This document shows, one piece after another, positions 36,076 through 45,800 of a stretch of 64,000 nt of DNA. The stretch's first letter is position 1, and each line of letters opens with the position of its first letter. The position numbers were made by a program, and so were the translations under genes. The notes under the pieces were generated by a model. That model saw only the letters and a list, made by a program, of their open reading frames with translations, was not told the origin of the DNA and did no database searches. Source of the DNA: an uncultured Eubacterium sp. (GTDB lineage Bacteria; Bacillota; Clostridia; Lachnospirales; Lachnospiraceae); contig CAJTZF010000001.1 in the NCBI GenBank assembly GCA_910584245.1, forward strand, positions 34,555 to 98,554, given 5' to 3'.

Positions 36076-36534
36076 TTACATAACTTTTTCATATAAGAAC
36101 AATTTAAAATCACTATCTTTATTCGGAATTTCTTCACCTGTTTTACGATATCCCATCTTTTCATAAAAATGATGATTCCGATAACTTAAATACGGGGTAT
36201 CTAAATACCATGACTTAGCATCTGGATACCGGTCTTCAACCAGATGTAAAACCTGCTCTCCAATTCCCTGATTCTGATAAGATGGATGAATAAAAATTGC
36301 TCCTAATGTATAGTGCCCCTTATTATCACTAAATATTATCGTTCCTCCTATCATCTTACCATCCTTTAAAATTTTAAATGTGTTACCTTGATCAATAAAA
36401 CGAAGGCTGCGATGCTCAATATCAATAAGCGGAGGATAATCTCCATACAATTCTTTATCTTCTACAAAAGACTGTATTGCCAACTCTGTAAACTCGTTCC
36501 TATCACTTTCTTCAAATCCAATCAACTCAATCAT
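36076..36534 (-). CDS. GNAT-family N-acetyltransferase
   Basis: 152 residues. A GNAT acetyl-CoA-binding segment is clear: IFIHPSYQNQGIGEQVLHLV followed by a C-terminal NHHFYEKMGYRKTG block. It uses acetyl-CoA to acetylate an amine; the target is unknown. The ATG at 36534 is behind GGAGAAAAT. It lies just upstream of the terminator hairpin and is followed by the cluster operon. It could be a self-protection or tailoring enzyme of that cluster, or an unrelated neighbour. Confidence 0.85.
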   Translation of the reverse strand: MIELIGFEESDRNEFTELAIQSFVEDKELYGDYPPLIDIEHRSLRFIDQGNTFKILKDGKMIGGTIIFSDNKGHYTLGAIFIHPSYQNQGIGEQVLHLVEDRYPDAKSWYLDTPYLSYRNHHFYEKMGYRKTGEEIPNKDSDFKLFLYEKVM

Positions 36535-36860
36535 ATTTTCTCCATTTCTCGCCACTTTTATGCCTCAGCTTTACCAAGACCCTGGGCATTAATAATTTTT
36601 ACCCTTACCTGATTTTACTAATTGCATCCTCTTTCAGCATACCTTTGATTCTGGCATAGCTCCGCCATCAAACAGTATGGTTTATCTGTTAGTAAGTTGC
36701 TGTATTTTTCGAATGTGATATCCCGTCGAAACAGGGTTTATCTTGAATACAATTATACTCTTTCTGTCACATTTAGAAAACGCCCTATTGTTCTTAATAA
36801 CCGGAACTATGTTTTCTAACGATACTATCACTCCGAAAATAATACATTTCATGTGAACCG
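36535..36860. other. 326-bp gap without a recognised gene
   Basis: No open frame with a convincing ribosome site was found on either strand. A TATAAT-like box lies at 36752-36757 on the minus strand, 5 bp or so downstream of a weak upstream hexamer, and might be the promoter of the GNAT gene or even of the cluster. The only other feature is an A/T-rich run at 36775-36800. Nothing else is recognised; it may include decayed coding sequence. Confidence 0.4.
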
Positions 36861-37940
36861 TTACTCCCAGTCCAAAACCTCTTGCTCCATCTCAAGAAGC
36901 ATAAGCGCAGATTTTATATCTTCTTCTGAAGTCACATAAAGTGTCAACAGTCTGGCTTCTGCATACCCGATACAATACTGAACTCCATTTTTTTCCCGCA
37001 AATTCTCCTGTTCACAATGATTGTTACAGCCTATACATCCAAATCTTTTAAGCTCCTGTTCTAGCTGTCCATTTATCACCTCCATTTTCTCTGCTAACTT
37101 TTCCACTGTTTCAGTGGACAACCTAATTTCCAAGCAGATTGTGTCAGCAGGCACATTAATATTAAAAACAAACTTATTTGTTTGTTTAGTATAAAATTGC
37201 AATATCCAATGAGGAGTATAATATTCGTGAAATTTAGGCCTGGCACATAATGGGAACCGTTCTAAAATGCTTTGGACCAGACTCTTAAGATAAGCCTTTC
37301 TGCTACATGCCGTATTTAAAATATCCATACGGAGAGGAGAAATGTCTTCTCTTTTTGTACTCTCCTTTAAAAATATACTTCTATAATCCAGTTTATAAAA
37401 TATTCCCTGCATCCTGGCATAATCTTTCGCAGTTACATTTAAAAACCCATTCTTCATAATATAACTTAGTGCCAGAAAAATATTATGATAACTGTCACAG
37501 AATAAATAAAATGTAGAACATCTATTTAGGCTCTTCGTTTCCTTTCCATCCTTATAATATTCATAGTAAAATCCAAATCTCGAAAGATTGTCCGCGGGTT
37601 TATTCATGGATAATTTATAATGACTCTTAAATTCCTTTTTATCAATATTCAAAAAATAGTTATTTCCCTCCTGACATAAATCTCCCACATATCCTGCAGA
37701 ATATAAAAACATAATCGTATTACAAACATTATGTAAACTTTCCAAAGGGTCTCCATTATCAAACAACTGTACTGAGGAATAAACTTCATGAAACAACTCA
37801 TCTAGTTCTTTAAGGCCCTCTAAAACAAGTTTCGGTTCTTGATGATCTATTTGGCCGCATGTTAGTTCTTCTGGAAAATCACACACATTTAATTGAAAAA
37901 AACGAATCCTTTCTTCAAAAGTCTGGTCATGAAATAGCAT
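36861..37940 (-). CDS. hypothetical protein of about 358 residues
   Basis: No family is recognised. From an ATG at 37940 behind AGGAGGTTCATA (an in-frame start 39 bp upstream lacks a site) it encodes 359 residues, with no signal peptide or membrane segment. Residues 1-60 are charged; a TIMFLYSAGYVGDL segment precedes a middle alpha/beta region. The last 60 residues contain a cysteine-histidine group (CIGCNNHCEQE, then QYCIGYAEAR), which could bind metal or be a redox pair. It lies just upstream of the GNAT gene and the cluster, separated from both by gaps, so it may be its own transcript. Confidence 0.6.
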   Translation of the reverse strand: MLFHDQTFEERIRFFQLNVCDFPEELTCGQIDHQEPKLVLEGLKELDELFHEVYSSVQLFDNGDPLESLHNVCNTIMFLYSAGYVGDLCQEGNNYFLNIDKKEFKSHYKLSMNKPADNLSRFGFYYEYYKDGKETKSLNRCSTFYLFCDSYHNIFLALSYIMKNGFLNVTAKDYARMQGIFYKLDYRSIFLKESTKREDISPLRMDILNTACSRKAYLKSLVQSILERFPLCARPKFHEYYTPHWILQFYTKQTNKFVFNINVPADTICLEIRLSTETVEKLAEKMEVINGQLEQELKRFGCIGCNNHCEQENLREKNGVQYCIGYAEARLLTLYVTSEEDIKSALMLLEMEQEVLDWE

Positions 37941-38250
37941 TATGAACCTCCTGTCATTCTTTTTATTTATATATAACATTTTAATATAGTAAGATATAAT
38001 AATATTAAACCAAACACATAATAAAGTAAATAGTTTTTTTAATTTTTAACTATTAAATTTAATATATGGCTTACTCTGTTGTTCCCAATGCCCATGATCG
38101 TCTTCTTTCATCTTAGTTCATTTTCATATCACCCCATATCATTATATATTTCGGGCAGGATTATAAACTTGCTTTGTCCAAATATTAGAATTATAATAAA
38201 CTCATTGAAGGAAATAACATGGATTATATAACTTTGTAGGAGAAATAAAC
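37941..38250. other. A/T-rich divergent intergenic region
   Basis: 310 bp between the minus-strand gene ending its leader at 37940 and the plus-strand response-regulator remnant at 38251. A/T content is very high. On the minus strand, TTTACT followed 17 bp later by TAATAT is a weak promoter candidate. On the plus strand the region near 38191 has TATAAT-like text upstream of a GGAG site before the ATG. Nothing else is seen. Confidence 0.4.
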
Positions 38251-38935
38251 ATGAGGATTTTATTCATTGAAGATGATCTAGAAATAAGCCAAATGCTAAA
38301 AGACTATCTTGTTGTTGAGAATTTTGAGGTAATATGCGCCATAGACAGGGAAACAGCTCAGTCTGAATTTAACAGCGGTCAGTATAATATTGTTTTACTG
38401 GATTTAATGATACCCAAAATTAGCGGCATGGACGTTATGAAATACATTCGTCGAATAAACACCGTACCCATCATCATTATATCTGCGAAAGATACGGACT
38501 CGGATAAGACCTTGGGATTGGGATTAGGGGCCGATGATTACGTTACAAAACCGTTTTCTGTTACGGAAGTTCTGGCCCGCATAAAAGCAAATATCCAAAG
38601 AAATACGGAGTACGCCATGTCTTTGGCAGAACCAGGGCAACTTACGGCGGAAGCCCTGATTATGGACTTGCTACCCACACAGTTACGAAAAATGGAACTA
38701 ACATTGACCTGACAGCGAAAGAATTTGATATTCTAAAACTCCTGCTTCAAAATCCAAAAAAGTATATACCAAAGCACAAATATACTCTCTTATTTGGAAT
38801 GACGCATATATAGGGGACGAGAACGCTGTCAATGTGCAGACCAGCCGCCTGCGCAACAAGATTGAAGATAATCCCCGGGAACCTCGATATATTATTACTG
38901 TATGGGGGATTGGATATAAGTTAGAAGAAGCATGA
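38251..38935 (+). pseudogene. frameshifted OmpR/VanR-type response regulator
   Basis: The receiver domain is intact: FIEDDLE, the phospho-acceptor ILLDLMIPK, and ILIISAKDTDSDK-like segments through KPFSVTEVLARIKAN. After codon 153 the frame breaks. The missing winged-helix DNA-binding domain can still be read in other frames: IDLTAKEFDILKLLLQNPKK, then SLIWNDAYIGDENAVNVQTS...GIGYKLEEA up to the TGA at 38933-38935. At least two frameshifts (near 38700 and 38761) are needed. It overlaps the kinase start by ATGA, as in an intact operon. It was a full VanR-like regulator and is now probably dead. Confidence 0.85.
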
Positions 38936-39340
38936 TGAGAGTAGATACTATTATCCTTTTACTGTCACTGTGTATTTCTTTGCTAGCCTTATCCATAATC
39001 TGCCAGCAGTTCATTTTCCGGACAGGCATACAAAAAAACTAAAAGAATCAGCGAAAACTTAGAAAACATATTAGATACGGACAGTGATGAAACGGTTATG
39101 GTTTTCACCGACAATCAAGTTTTGAAGGACTTGGTAACACAAATCAACAGACTGTTAGAAAGCCGCCAAAAGGTGAAGGTCGATTATCGACGCTCTGAAA
39201 TTGCGTCCAAGAAAATGCTTTCCAATGTTTCTCACGATATAAAAACACCGATGACAGTTATAATGGGCTATCTTGAAATTATTCGTCTAAATGGAGAGCT
39301 TTCACACGAAATGTTGAGTAGTTTCTTCACCGCAATACGG
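38932..39340 (+). pseudogene. truncated sensor histidine kinase remnant
   Basis: From ATG 38932 it encodes a membrane helix (LLSLCISLLALSIICQQF), breaks at a frameshift near 39035, then resumes as a DHp domain with SHDIKTPMTVIMGYLEII containing the phospho-acceptor histidine. Near 39340 the kinase sequence stops and minus-strand alcohol dehydrogenase sequence takes over, so the ATPase domain is missing. It belonged with the upstream response regulator. It is non-functional as a kinase. Confidence 0.85.
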
Positions 39341-40032
39341 GAACTGTGTATAAGGGACCGGAGAAGACCTTCCGCAATATAATCCGATGTATTGTCGTCG
39401 AAATCGGAAAAATACTGTTCCGTAATGTGGTTCATAATATCATAAATCCCGGCAACCATTTGATACGCCGGCAGAGTGAACGTAAATTCCGGATTCAGTA
39501 TTGAGAATTTCGGAAATACGTTAGATCCAAACACATGGCCGATTTTCAATTTTGTCTCGTGATTCGTAATAACGGCTCCGCCGTTCATCTCGGAGCCGGT
39601 TCCTGCCATCGTAAGCACACACCCCACAGGAATAATCGGATTATCTACATCCTCCATGCGCAGATAGTATTTCTCCCAGGGATCCTCGCCGCAGTAAGTG
39701 GAAACTGATACCGCCTTGGCATAATCACACACCGATCCCCCTCCAACTGCCAGAATCAAATCTACTTTATTCTCCCTTGCCATATTACATCCCTCAATCA
39801 TTTTATCTACAGTGGGATTTGGCATCACCCCGGCGATCTCAAACACCGTTTTGCCACACGCCCGCAATACTGCCATTACCTTATCCTAGATACCGTTTTT
39901 CTTAACCGAACCGTTGCCATACACAAGAAGAATCCTCTCCCCGTAGTGCGCCAGCTCCCCTTGCAAATACGATAACGAATCCTTTCCAAAATACAATTTT
40001 GTAGGATTGGAATACTCAAAATTACCCAACAT
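39325..40032 (-). pseudogene. iron-containing alcohol dehydrogenase remnant
   Basis: Reading from an ATG at 40032 behind AAGAGGTG: NFEYSNPTKLYFGKDSL, an in-frame TAG after KKNGI, then MAVLRACGKTVFEIAG, the NAD-binding AVGGGSVCDYAKA, and GTGSEMNGGAV with later metal-binding HITEQYF. It stops around 39325 where kinase sequence begins, so the C-terminal half is lost. One nonsense codon and a truncation make it a pseudogene of the butanol-dehydrogenase type. Confidence 0.87.
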
Positions 40033-40078
40033 ATGAATCACCTCTTATTTTTTTATTATAACTCCAGTTTACGGGAAA

Positions 40079-40653
40079 TCATTCCAGCTTCTCCGCCTCC
40101 TTATTCACATAGGCAACCGCATTCAAACTCCTCGGATATCCGATATAAGGGAGGCACTGGGAAACCACCCGTATTAGGAAATCCTTGTTATTGCCCATAT
40201 TCATATTCCCCTTTGCATGGGCGGCCATCTGTGGTTCACACCCGCCCTGGGCGGCAAGAAAACAAAAAGTAATCATCTCCCTCTGGGCCAAGGTAAGGCC
40301 GGTTCTCATATAATAGCCGCCAAAACAGTTTGCCGCAAGCCATCGGTTGATATGCCCCGCCTTCCACGCCTCCTTCATGCGTCCCCAAAAATTTCCACCT
40401 GTGTCTGCACCCTTTTTTCCAGACGGTCTTTCGTCGTTGTCATTGCCTGTCCGTCTAACGGAAGCGCAATTCCCAGCTCGATAAAAATCTCGTTTACCGT
40501 CACCAGAAAAGGAAGTGACCTGCCAATTCCCATATAATCTACCGACTGGTAGACGATCTCCTTCACCACGACCGGAGAGAGTCCGGCTTCTATCGCCTTC
40601 GGGACAATGACACGATACTCATCCACGCCCTGGCAGCTGTCGTCCCTCTTCAT
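40079..40653 (-). pseudogene. carboxymuconolactone decarboxylase-like gene, truncated and frameshifted
   Basis: Two adjacent frames overlap at 40375-40378. The first gives VVVKEIVYQSVDYMGIGRS and FLVTVNEIFIELG; the second gives NRWLAANCFGGYYMRTG and the AAQGGCEPQMAAHAKGN peroxidase/decarboxylase segment. Together they are the C-terminal two thirds of a two-domain CMD/AhpD-like protein, separated by a single-base shift. The N-terminal part is missing upstream. Likely inactive. Confidence 0.75.
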
Positions 40654-40680
40654 TTACCACCCTGCCATAATCCGGTTTCT

Positions 40681-40971
40681 CTATTTCATCTTTTTCTTCG
40701 CCCATTTCTGCACACTTTTAGCATACGAATCTGTCAAATCCTTACCTTTCACTACTTTAGCACCCTTTGCTGCTGCCTTAACCCCCTTCATACTGCCGGA
40801 GATTCCACTTCCCCCGCTAGTACAGAATGGCACAATCTTTTTTCCTTTCAGGTTATAGGACTCCAGAAATGTGCGGATAACCATCGGTTCCTTTCCCCAC
40901 CAGATGAGACCGTAAATCCCCTCGCTTTTATTAAAATATATAAATTCATTAGGGCTGTCCCAATAAATCAA
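40681..40971 (-). pseudogene. flavodoxin C-terminal fragment
   Basis: 96 residues with the flavodoxin segment LIWWGKEPMVIRTFLESYNLKGKKIVPFCTSGGSGISGS, the FMN-binding loops and strand of the second half. The N-terminal half, with the phosphate-binding loop, is absent, although a start codon is present by chance. It is next to other decayed redox genes and overlaps the metallophosphoesterase start. No intact function is expected. Confidence 0.75.
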
Positions 40972-42074
40972 TTCCTTTTTAGATGAATAACGACATATTC
41001 ACATTTTTCCTGCGTCCGAAACGGAAATCCCCATCCCGCCATACCAGATGATACAATTACTTTACAGCCCCCTCTCTCGTACTCTCCATAGTTCAAGGCT
41101 CCTGTCAGTGCATTAATATAACCAATGGGAATGAGCTGCCCCGCATGCGTATGTCCGGACAACTGCAGGTCAACACCCTGTCTGGCATTTTCCTCCGATT
41201 GAACCGGCTGGTGGTCTAGTAAAACCACATAAGCGTCGGACGGAATGTCCTGCAATATTGTATCTGTCTTTTTCCGTCCCTCCTTTCCCAGAGAGACGTC
41301 CTCTCTCCCCGCAATAACCAGATCCGGCCCGAGCTGGACATAGCTATCCTGCAACGCCGTGACACCTCCCGCCCGCATGGCATCCTCCAATTCAGCGCCC
41401 GTATAGGCACGCTCCTCCGCATACAGCTGCCTGTCATGGTTGCCATATACATAATACGTCCCATATGTACTCTCAATCCCGCCAAATATCCGAAACACTT
41501 CCTGCATTGCCTTTTTCGAAGTTCCTTCTTCGACGATATCACCCCCAAGCAAAACCATATCTGGCTTCATTTTCTCTATTTCAGCTATTTTCTCTTTTAT
41601 TAAATCCGGATCCTGAATCGTAGCATAGTGTACATCACTGATAAAAACAATTTCATAATTATCCCTCAGCTTATGAGAGGAAACAATATATTCTGTCCTG
41701 CTAATATGCTTCATGTTATAATTCCCATAACATAAAAGCACGGAAAGAACCGAAATCGGAATTATGCCAAAATGATAGACGGCACGAAGAAACTTGTAAT
41801 ATGTTCTTTCCTCCTGCCCCTTGCCGATACGGCGCACGATAAAGGCAACAAGATCAGCCAGGGCAAACAAGACAACCAAATGGGCCACAATAAATCCCAA
41901 AATCCCCCACCGAAAGCACAGGGGAGCAATCAAGATCGAAACTAAAAACCGAAGACAACGAATACGCCTCTTTTTCACTTGCATTCCCGCAAAAAGAAAT
42001 AGGATTCTCCCTGTCAGCCAGTACAAACTTCCAAACAAGACGCTTATCACAACAATCACCGCCGCCAAATACAT
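40968..42074 (-). CDS. membrane-anchored metallophosphoesterase
   Basis: 368 residues from ATG 42074, behind AAGGGGG (an alternative upstream start lacks this). The first 110 residues contain four or so hydrophobic helices (YLAAVIVVISVLFGSLYWL, CLRFLVSILIAPLCF, FIVAHLVVLFALADLVAFI, ISVLSVLLC). The catalytic domain has FISDVHYA, LLGGDIVEE, YVYGNHDR and LSGHTHAGQ, the complete metal-binding set. It hydrolyses phosphoesters on the inner or outer face; substrate unknown. It is transcribed after the TIR gene on the same strand, 28 bp apart, so could belong to that transcript. Confidence 0.9.
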   Translation of the reverse strand: MYLAAVIVVISVLFGSLYWLTGRILFLFAGMQVKKRRIRCLRFLVSILIAPLCFRWGILGFIVAHLVVLFALADLVAFIVRRIGKGQEERTYYKFLRAVYHFGIIPISVLSVLLCYGNYNMKHISRTEYIVSSHKLRDNYEIVFISDVHYATIQDPDLIKEKIAEIEKMKPDMVLLGGDIVEEGTSKKAMQEVFRIFGGIESTYGTYYVYGNHDRQLYAEERAYTGAELEDAMRAGGVTALQDSYVQLGPDLVIAGREDVSLGKEGRKKTDTILQDIPSDAYVVLLDHQPVQSEENARQGVDLQLSGHTHAGQLIPIGYINALTGALNYGEYERGGCKVIVSSGMAGWGFPFRTQEKCEYVVIHLKRN

Positions 42075-42102
42075 TTGTATTCCCCCTTCTGTCAACTAAG
42101 CT

Positions 42103-42756
42103 TTAGGACTTCAGTACCGCCTTTTCTATCTGTACTTCTACCTCTTGAATATCCGGATTGTTCCTGTCTGCTACTATACCCAAAAACTCTCCGACCGAAG
42201 CCGCAATACTTTTGTACCGTTTCAAATCTACCGCCAGTTCTGCTGTGTTTGCCGGATCCAGTCCCGTTATCGCCTCTTCCAGCTTCTCACACTCCCGCTG
42301 CCAAAAACGAACATACTCTGCGCGTGCTAACGGTTTAAATATACTATGTTCCATAACAGCCGGGAAAATCCTATTCCCATATTCCTTCTCTTTCATAATC
42401 TCCATAACTTCAAACATACAATTCCCGGATTTCAAATACCGGTCACTGACAATCAAAACCGCGTAATCCTGTTCCCGAATGCTCTTCATAAACTCGCGTA
42501 TACTCTTCCAGACGCCAATATCACGCACATCCCTTTTCACAGTTATCCCTGGAATCCCTGACAAATAGCGGTCGATCCTGTCTGCCGTCTCCCCGTCATG
42601 CCAATTATAAGAGAGAAATATCGTTTTATTCTTTTTACTTTGCCGCACGCCTTCTTCCGCCGGATAGTTATAATAATGGTTCGTAACACTATTTCCCCCT
42701 ATATAGCTGCCTCCTATTGTAACATCCTTCAGATTAGCCGTAATTTGTTGTCTCAT
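42103..42756 (-). CDS. TIR-domain protein with N-terminal motif shared with the STAND partner
   Basis: 217 residues. A TIR domain begins at residue 45 (TIFLSYNWHDGETADRI), with a BB-loop-like DIGVWKSIREFM and a candidate catalytic glutamate in CMFEVMEIMK (Glu116), the site that in TIR NADases cleaves NAD. Ahead of it, residues 1-30 (M-x-Q-x-I...IGGSYIGGN...YYN) match the first 28 residues of the adjacent STAND protein nearly position by position. No membrane segment. It follows the STAND gene, 67 bp apart. A predicted death effector triggered by its partner; that is inference from family knowledge. Confidence 0.82.
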   Translation of the reverse strand: MRQQITANLKDVTIGGSYIGGNSVTNHYYNYPAEEGVRQSKKNKTIFLSYNWHDGETADRIDRYLSGIPGITVKRDVRDIGVWKSIREFMKSIREQDYAVLIVSDRYLKSGNCMFEVMEIMKEKEYGNRIFPAVMEHSIFKPLARAEYVRFWQRECEKLEEAITGLDPANTAELAVDLKRYKSIAASVGEFLGIVADRNNPDIQEVEVQIEKAVLKS

Positions 42757-42823
42757 AGTTCTTACCCTCCATAAATGTATTTACCCACACATACCTCTCA
42801 TTTATCCATGTAATAATACACCG

Positions 42824-45800
42824 TTATTCTTTTTTACCCTCCTTCAGCCACTCATCAAAACCACCTTCCGAATGCCATGTGAAATACGCCCTTTCCATAT
42901 TTTCAAGAACAATTTGCGTATGTGGGTGATTGACTCCTAGCCTAAACCTAAAAGTTTTATATGCTTTAAGGTAATAATATATTGATTTGTCATACTCTCC
43001 CTGTCTCTCATACATCCATGCCAGATTATTATAGGTCGTGGCTGTGTTTAAATGTTTCTCACCTAAGGACTGTTCACTTATCCTCAATGACTTTTTATAC
43101 AGTTCTTCCGCTTTCCTACACTCTCCCAGCTTACTATATATGGACGCTACATTATTGTAGCTCTCAGCTATATCGGGATGTTCCTCTCCCAGTATCCGTT
43201 GCCTTATTTCCAACCCTTTTTTATACAGTTCTTCTGCTTTTTCATACTTTTCCTGATCATTATATATAGACGCCATGTTATTATAGCTCACAGCTGTATC
43301 CAGATGTTCCTCCCCCAGTACCCGTTGCCTTATTTCCAACCCCTTTTTATACAGTTCCTCTGCTTTTTTATATTCTCCCTGGCTTTCATACAACCCCGCT
43401 AGATTATTATAGCTCTTGGCTGTATCCGGATGCTCTTCTCCCAGCAACCATTCGTTTATCCTCAATCCTCTTTTATACAGTTTTTCCGCTTCCTTATACT
43501 TTGCCTCTTTTTCATACACACCTGCCAGATTATTATAACTCATAGCTGTATCCGGATGATTCTTCCCTAATACCAGCTCTCTTATCCTCAATGCTTTTTT
43601 ATACAGCTCTTCCGCTTTCTTATACTCTCCCCGTTTACTATACATGGATGCTACATTATTATAACTTGTGGCTGTATCCGGATGCTCCTCCCCCAGTAAC
43701 TGCTCCCTTATCCCCAACCCCTTTTCATACAACTCTTCCGCTTTCTTATATTCTCCCTGCCTCTCATATACCACAGCCATATTATTATAACTCATGGCTG
43801 TATCCGGATGCTTCTCCCCCAGTAACTGTTCCCTTATCCTCAACCCCTTTTCATACAGCTCTTCCGCTTTCTTATACTCCCCCTGTTTACTATATATAGT
43901 TGCTAAATTATCGTAGCAAGTGGCCGTATTGGGATGCTCCTCCCCCAATACCCGCTTACATATACTTAATCCTTTTTTATATAGTTCTTCCGCTTTCTTA
44001 TACTCTCCCCTCCCCTCATACACGACTGCGAAATTATTATAAATAGAAGCTGTATCCACATGCTCCTCCCCCAATATCCGTTCACTTGTCCTCAATCCCT
44101 CTTCATACATCTCCTCGACTTTCTTATACTTTCCCTGTTTAACATATACGAATGCCAATTTCATATTACTCATCGTCGTTAATAAGTGTCCCTCCCCAAG
44201 TACCCGTTCCCTTATCTCCAGTCCCTTTTTATATAACTCTTCCGCTTTCTTATACTCTCCCCGCCTCTCATACAACCCTGCCAGATTACTATAGCTCGTG
44301 GCCGTATCCACATGCTCCTTTCCCAGTAGCTGCTCCCTTATCCTCAACCCCTTTTTATACAATTCTTCCGCCTTCTTATACTCTCCCCGCCTCTCATACA
44401 ACCCTGCCAGATTATCGTAGCTTATGACTGTTATTAGATGTCCCTCTCCCAGTAACCGTTCCCTTATCCCCAGCGCCTTTTTATACAGTTCTTCCGCCTT
44501 CTTATACTCTCCCTGTCTCTCATACACCCCTGCCAGATTATTATAGCTTCTGGCCGTATCCGGATGTTCCTCTCCCAGCACCCGTTCTCTTATCTCTAGA
44601 CCCTTTTTATACAACTCTTCTGCTCTGCCATACTCCCCCCTCCTATCATATACGGACGCCAGATTATTATAACTCATAGCAGTGAGCGGATGCTCCCCTC
44701 CCAATACCCGTTCACTTGTCCTCCGAATCTTTTTATACAATTCTCCCGCTTTTTCATACTCTGCTATGTAATACAACAAATAGCCCAACGCAAAAATAAA
44801 GCTAACCTGCTCTATATCATCTTCCAAATGTAGTTTTTCAACAATACTCTCTGCAAAGGGAATATATGTTTGACATTCAAAAGCTAAACCACTTTCCGGT
44901 ACTTCCAAGTAATTTTTACATGCCGCAATTAATCCACGGCGCATTTCTGCCCCCGGTTTGCATTTCTCATAAATAAACTGTGCAAATACCGGGTGCAGGG
45001 CATAGCTCTCCTGGCTTATATCAAACTGCAGCCACCCCTTTTGGTACAATCCTATTAGAATATCGTCATCCTCACTGGCTCCCGCATCCGCAAGCATCCA
45101 TTCATTACACGTTTCCGCCGCCAATGAAAGATACGGAAATAGAGAAAACGCCTCTAGTATGTTCTGTTCCGCCTCTGTCAGCTTGGACAAATCATACAGC
45201 GCTTCATAAGATTGCTGAATATTAATTAGTTCCCCATTTTTATGGAATTGTAACCGAAACCCATTCCTTATCAGCTGCTCCCTCAGTTTTTTTACTGTCC
45301 ACGTTTTCGTCCTGGCTAAATGCGCCAGGTGTTCAACGGTAATCGTATGCCGCCCCGCCAGTTTTTCGATAACATATTCCAAATCCGGTATCTCTTGCGC
45401 ACTTATTTTTCTTTCACTGCCGTCAAAACGGATCCTCTCGTAAACCGCTATACATTGTTCCCGTTCAAGAAAACCAATTCTATACGGTTCAAATGCATCA
45501 CTAAATGACACCTGCCGGGATGTTAGGATGATCGCGCCGGGAATGGTATTTAATCTCTCTAATCCCGGATCCTCTCCGCCAGACTTATCTACATTATCAA
45601 TAAATAGCAACAGACTTCCCTCTGACGCCAAATATTCCAGTTCCCTCCATGCGGCTTCCAGATTTGCTTCCTCCTGTTCCTGCTTCTTATATTTCAAACA
45701 ATGTTGGAGACTGCTGCCCATATCCCCGTTATACTCGATATACCCGATATGACAAAAAGATCCCTTTCCATCTTCGGCATCATGCCGGATATAATATTCC

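Noticed and set aside
42982..44427. Plus-strand open frames opposite the TPR array, rich in Pro/Leu/Tyr.
   Set aside because: They mirror the 126-bp TPR units on the minus strand, have no ribosome sites, and vanish outside the array.
42889..44779. CRISPR-like regular repetition.
   Set aside because: The repeats are 126 bp, directly adjacent, coding in one frame and have no spacers; no cas genes are present.
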